The notes beneath the pieces were generated by a model. It saw only the letters and a list, made by a program, of their open reading frames with translations, had not been told where the DNA came from and ran no database searches. From NCBI GenBank assembly GCA_963921425.1, contig OY992833.1, positions 19,013,738-19,077,737 on the forward strand: a stretch of DNA of 64,000 nt, in the 5' to 3' direction. Position numbers and translations under genes: made by a program. This DNA is from Dryas octopetala (lineage: Eukaryota; Streptophyta; Magnoliopsida; Rosales; Rosaceae). The first letter of the stretch is position 1. Each line of letters begins with the position of its first letter. Below are positions 59,400 through 64,000 of the stretch, piece after piece.

Positions 59400-62300
59400 T
59401 CAACATGTCACGTAATGAAAAAATTTAAATGTAAAGGTTGTATACATTATTTTTTTCATAAGTGATCACATGATTAATATGTAAAAATTATGAAAAAAGT
59501 ATATAAACTCGTTTCATATAAGTTTTTCCTTATACAAGAATTTGCTCATAAAAATAGTACAATCAACAATGAGGCATAAGAAGGAACTTCCACTTTAGTA
59601 ATGCATGGGGGTAAAAAGGCCCCAAGAGGCTACAATTGGTACTCTCTCATTCAGTGGGAAATCTTGGGTGAGTGTTTATAGATTTTATATGATGTTTAAG
59701 ATGCTAACCGATAATATGGTGGTAAAGGCTAGCTTGTTGATGTGGTAGTTTGAGGTTTTTCTCCATCTTTTTTCATATCACTAAAAATAACCTAGGAGCT
59801 TGTAATCTAATGTCATTTCCCTCTTTGTGAGGTTTATAATTTAACCCATCAATGTGTGGGACTATGAATAATTGTATTGCTTCATTAAGGAAGGATTTCG
59901 TGAATAGTGACCATGAAAGCAGGGATGACAAATTTTTTTTATTTTTTTGGTCAGGAGATGACAATTTTGAACATGACACAATAACACAACTTGAATTCAA
60001 TGTGAAGTTGTTAGATAGATAAAGGTTAGTCATTATTTGTGTGAACTTATAACTAACACGACATCTTAATTAGCATCGATGATTATATGGATTAGTTTTA
60101 GTTTATGAGAATTAGGAGATCGATCTACTAATCTTAAATTTGTAATGTACGAGATATGTGAGTTGATCCGAAACTTTGTAAGTAATAAACAAATTGAATA
60201 CGTGTCAAATTATCTAAGACGATTACTTAAACAGATCAAGTTTTGATTAGCTTATATTCGAATCGAATTAATCCAAATAACACAATCCGACTCAATTGCC
60301 ACCCTAGCTGCATGAAAGTTTGCATCTGGACTAGCTTGGCTTGTACAAGAAGAATTCTAAGCTCAAAGAAGGAAAACAGAGGTTTCTGAGAAGTGATTCC
60401 AATAGATATGATTATATAGTTTGTGGGGCATTTAATTAGACAAATGAAATCAAGTGTAAGCATCTTGAGCTTAATTTGCTGCTTAATCCAATTAATTTGA
60501 GGTCAAATAAACACACTCAGACTCATCAGCACTGCAGGTAGCATTTGGTTTTGGTGTTTCTGTGCGTCAAAGGATTGCTTATTCTTGTATGATTTGATTT
60601 GATTGATCAAACATATATTCACCATTTACATAAAAGGCCAAACGACAAAGCATATTGAGTGGACACTCGATCACTACTCCACGCTGTGAAACAAATCATG
60701 TTGTGTGTAATGACAGATCGGACATGGGTCCCACATATCTTACATGTACATGTACATGTACATGTCATGCACCTCCTCGTGTTACGCTCTTTGCTTGCTA
60801 GCTAGCTTTCATACAATAGGCCGGCCACTTTATAGTTTTTCTTCCCTCTAATAATGCTAGCTAGCTTCTTGGAGGAGTTCATCAAATCTCAAATCCCTCT
60901 TTCTCTATTCTTTCTAACAAATAATACCTTTAATTATTGTGACATATAAACTATGGTAAAACTTAATAGATCTTGGCTTCAAACTCCACCTCAAACAAAT
61001 AAATTTAGAAAATTAACCCATTTTTATTTCCATTACAAACTTTCAACCTTATTTATAAAAAATTAAGATTTTTAACCCTCCAATATTACTTGAGTTCCTC
61101 TCAAAAAGTGCTCGAACCCCTCTCGAGTAGTGCTCGAATCCTATTGAGTGCTTGAGGGGTGCTCGAGCTCTCCACGAGCACTACTCGATGATCATATTTA
61201 ATTGACTTAAATTTAGATTAATTTCCAAATTTCTCATTTTTAATCTATATTAAGATGACTCGAGTGGGGTACATTTTGTAGGGCAAACTGGATCCAGCAT
61301 AGTGACCCGAAGCCGAAGGTTTGTAGGTCTTTGAATAGGGCTTGGGCCTAGCTTACTTGTATTAGATCAGCTGCCTCGGGCCTACCCATTTTACAAGCCT
61401 CTCACCCATTAAAAAATGTTCATTATAAAACCAAGTTTTCTTTACACATTCGCTCATAAAACTTCTGTAATTCTAAAGTGATTATTGTCGTAATCATTTT
61501 AATGCTTTATTGAAATATTGTGTTTTAACAAAGCTTCTAAATGTACCCCAATTACTTACTACCCTACTCCCTAAATTTTATTTTCTTTAATATTACATTT
61601 TTACCTTCAATTGTAAAAATAAACACAAATCAAGCCCTCTACCCGAGCCTCAGACACCCCACCCTACCTCCATCCATCACCCCGCAGGCCAACCCCACCA
61701 CCCTCACTGACCCACGACCCCCTTGGCCCTCGCTCTCTCTCTTCGGCCCAAAGCAAGGGAGGTCAGCAAAATAAATTTGCTTCACTAGAAAAACATTAAA
61801 AACAAAAGGCTAAGAAAAACGAGAAAAAGTGGCAAACCAGTTAAATAAAGCATTATTAGAACTTCTCTTCACATGACCAATTTATTGTGAATGCTAGGAT
61901 GTGGCATGCAAATACTCCATGGAGCAGCCCAATTCTTCCTGAGACAATCGATAACTACATAAATCTCTTTTGATCTGAATCCCTTATTATTTTTGTTACC
62001 AGCATTGAGAAAGAGTACCTCTCATTCTCTCAAGGTTTTGCCTTCAGCGGCTTTACATGGAGAAGTAGCATTAATTGATGCCTTCCCTGGCAGTGCAGCT
62101 CTGCTTGCCAGCACATGACACTGCTAACTATAAACCATGTTAACAAAGCGACTCCACCTCTGTATGTCTCTGGCATTTTCTTGCAAAATCTCATTTTAAA
62201 CTATCAAAAATTCAAAATTTTCCATCTCCATCTCTAAAGCCGCCAACTTTCTGTAAATCTCTACCATCTTCTTGCCTTTAATTGCGTAAAGAAACACATG

Positions 62301-62618
62301 ACTATCCTTTGGGCATTACTCAACCCCTCTTTATGTCCCATTGCCCTTTCTATCATCCCTCCTGTTCCTCACCAAAACAATTCTTTTTCATATAATAAAA
62401 TTTTTTGGTCTGTGGCTCAGCTAATCAACAAGGAGTAATCCTTCCCTTAAAACTATGAATGGCAAACCTCATTGCATTGTGCAAGGCTGTTAGGAGTAAC
62501 TTTTCCTTTAGGTGCTCCATCCTCTCATTGTAGCATCTTCATCCCACTTCTGGTGGCTGAACTACTGTCTGTCTGGAGGAAACTTGCTGACCATTATATT
62601 AAATATTATAAAAAAAAG
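59400..62618. other. Intergenic DNA and 3' region of the DYW PPR gene
   Basis: No gene is supported. Notable small structures are (ACATGT)-type tandem units at about 60745-60765 and a cluster of GTGCTCGA/TCGAGCAC motifs at 61105-61190. A C-rich stretch lies at 61640-61750. The last ~600 bp probably belong to the PPR 3' UTR. Confidence 0.45.
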
Positions 62619-64000
62619 CTACCAAATATCTCCACAAGTACAGCTACCATTAAAAAATCTATGGTATCTGTTCACATCCCTCACTATAATCTCCCTCTCC
62701 AACACTCTACCCATATACTTGAAAGCCTCATGACAATCCCTGCAAATCCTTAAATTCTTCACAATCCTTAATGACTTTCCAGGTGGTGCCGCACCACTTA
62801 CCACCCCAAATGCTAATGCCAACTTCTCACTGTGATACCCGAGGACTTCCTTTTTCTCCCACTCCCCAACTTTATGCAACATCTCATCCAAAAGTGGCAC
62901 ATACCCTAATTTTTCTATCTCCTCCATCAACTCTGCCAATTTTGCATAAACCTCAACTGTTCTCTCGTGCCTTCTGTCCCCAGCCAAAAACACATGAACT
63001 TTCCCTCGAACTTCAATCCAACTCCTCCCACCTTCCTTCCTCACCTTCCTATCTTTCATCATCTTCCACACTTCTGCAACTTCATCCCACCTTCCGGCAG
63101 TTGATAACACATTTGCAACAATCACATAAGCTGAATCATCTTGCGGGTCAATTTCCAATAACCGATTAGCCATGCGCCTAGCCAAATCAGGTGCTTTATG
63201 ATGCGCTGAACTTGCTAGTAATGAACGCCACATTGCAGCATCTGGCACAAAAGGCATTGCCATTGCAGTCCTTTCAGCATCTTCCAATTGACCAGCTCGA
63301 CCCATTGCACCAACCAAACATGTATAATGCTCTAGTGCTGGTTCCAATCCATAATCTACCTTCATCCGGGTCAGCCACCAATCAGTCTCGGAAACCAAAC
63401 CTGCATTGCAAAAGGACGTTAAAAGTGCTAAAAAGCTATATTCATCCGGCACAAACCCTTGCGCTTTCATTGCATTGAAAAGCTCAAGCGTGGAATTCTT
63501 ATCCCCCTGTTGTGCATAGCCCGCCAACATTGCATTCCATCCCACATCATTCATCCGCGGCAAATTTTCATTAAAAACCTGTCTAGCATCGGACACAAGC
63601 CCAGCTTTCCCATATGCATCAACCAAAGCACTCCCCACAAACACGTCGGCATCAAGTCCCGTGACAACAGCATGTGCATGTATTACCCTACATTGCTCCA
63701 GCGCAGCAAGCTCCGCTGCAGCACGAAGTGCACCCGAAACACTATACACAGTAGACCCAACATCAGATGCTTTCATGTCAGCAAAAGCCGATAACGCCTC
63801 AGTGGGTCTCGAGTTCTGCGCCAACCCAACAACCACCGCTGCATAACAAACCTCATCTCTGTGAGGAATTTCACCAAGCACCTTGCGAGCTTCACCGGGC
63901 AGCTGACATTTACAGTAAAAATTAATGAGCGCGGAACCAGAAAAGGGCTGAGCTGCGACGCCAAGCTTGAAAGAAAGCGAGTGGAGGGCGAGGCCGAAAG
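62619..64000 (-). CDS. PLS-class PPR protein with E, E+ and DYW domains (5' end outside window)
   Basis: The minus-strand frame is open from the window edge (…FGLALHSLSFKLGVAAQ) to a stop at 62619-62621, giving about 459 C-terminal residues; the start lies beyond 64000. PPR motifs (DVFVGSALVDAYGKAGLVSD, NDVGWNAMLAGYAQQG, EPALEHYTCLVGAMGRAG) lead to E and E+ segments (GGRSWIEVRGKVHVFLAGD). The DYW deaminase-like domain has the HSEKLALAFG zinc/catalytic motif, the CRDCHEAFKY and CTC zinc ligands, and ends DIW in place of the usual DYW. Such proteins perform C-to-U RNA editing in mitochondria or plastids. The organelle cannot be predicted because the targeting region is missing. Confidence 0.93.
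   Translation of the reverse strand, partial: FGLALHSLSFKLGVAAQPFSGSALINFYCKCQLPGEARKVLGEIPHRDEVCYAAVVVGLAQNSRPTEALSAFADMKASDVGSTVYSVSGALRAAAELAALEQCRVIHAHAVVTGLDADVFVGSALVDAYGKAGLVSDARQVFNENLPRMNDVGWNAMLAGYAQQGDKNSTLELFNAMKAQGFVPDEYSFLALLTSFCNAGLVSETDWWLTRMKVDYGLEPALEHYTCLVGAMGRAGQLEDAERTAMAMPFVPDAAMWRSLLASSAHHKAPDLARRMANRLLEIDPQDDSAYVIVANVLSTAGRWDEVAEVWKMMKDRKVRKEGGRSWIEVRGKVHVFLAGDRRHERTVEVYAKLAELMEEIEKLGYVPLLDEMLHKVGEWEKKEVLGYHSEKLALAFGVVSGAAPPGKSLRIVKNLRICRDCHEAFKYMGRVLEREIIVRDVNRYHRFFNGSCTCGDIW

Noticed and set aside
1-64000. CRISPR arrays, bacterial operons, phage or viral genes, tRNA and rRNA genes
   Set aside because: By-eye reading found none: no spaced direct-repeat arrays, no viral protein signatures, and no convincing cloverleaf or rRNA segment. 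A tRNAscan-type search would be needed to exclude tRNAs fully.

Overview
The window is nuclear DNA from a flowering plant. The genes are intron-containing, with GT-AG introns that keep the reading frame, and plant-specific families are present (PLS-class PPR proteins, a plasmodesmata-located protein, a chloroplast RNP, a type I MADS-box factor, an 8-cysteine lipid transfer protein). The spaces between genes are AT-rich and packed with small transposons. The lipid transfer protein reads most like Rosaceae homologues I remember, so a rosid, probably Rosaceae, is my best guess; nothing here fixes the species. Layout: 1-4.6 kb is gene-free and holds a cluster of inverted-repeat MITE copies. A GC-rich, intronless C2-domain gene lies at 4.69-6.33 kb (-). 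A decayed LINE occupies 7.1-10.6 kb (-) and is split by a hAT-like element. Further hAT-like elements, most with 8-bp target-site duplications (TSDs), lie at 10.65-11.30, 13.17-14.53 and 15.18-15.71 kb. A non-specific lipid transfer protein gene is at 16.9-17.5 kb (+). A six-exon TPR gene at 19.5-23.1 kb (+) has a damaged N-terminal part. A nine-exon NTF2/RRM (G3BP-like) gene is at 24.0-28.9 kb (-), and a four-exon chloroplast RNP gene at 31.1-34.5 kb (-). From 35.3 to 39.9 kb lies one PIF/Harbinger transposon, bounded by imperfect TIRs and a TAA TSD, whose two genes have collapsed into fragments. An intronless PPR gene (E/E+ type) follows at 40.2-42.2 kb (+). From 42.6 to 51.1 kb there is a segmental duplication: a plant gene of unknown function (48.8-51.1 kb, -), a decayed partial copy (43.0-44.0 kb, -), and between them a type I MADS-box gene (44.3-44.8 kb, -) and nested transposons. 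Two long inverted-repeat elements lie at 51.6-52.4 and 54.3-55.4 kb. A plasmodesmata-located protein gene is at 56.7-57.9 kb (+). The window ends inside a DYW-type PPR gene (62.6-64.0 kb, -). The genes do not form a pathway: they are separate single genes spaced by transposon debris, as is usual for a plant chromosome arm. Two are predicted organellar RNA-processing PPR factors and one a plastid RNA-binding protein; the rest act at the plasma membrane or plasmodesmata, in RNA granules, in the nucleus or in the secretory path. I see no new multi-gene system. The most notable content is the set of transposon insertions whose exact ends and TSDs can be read directly, and the TPR gene with three independent lesions.
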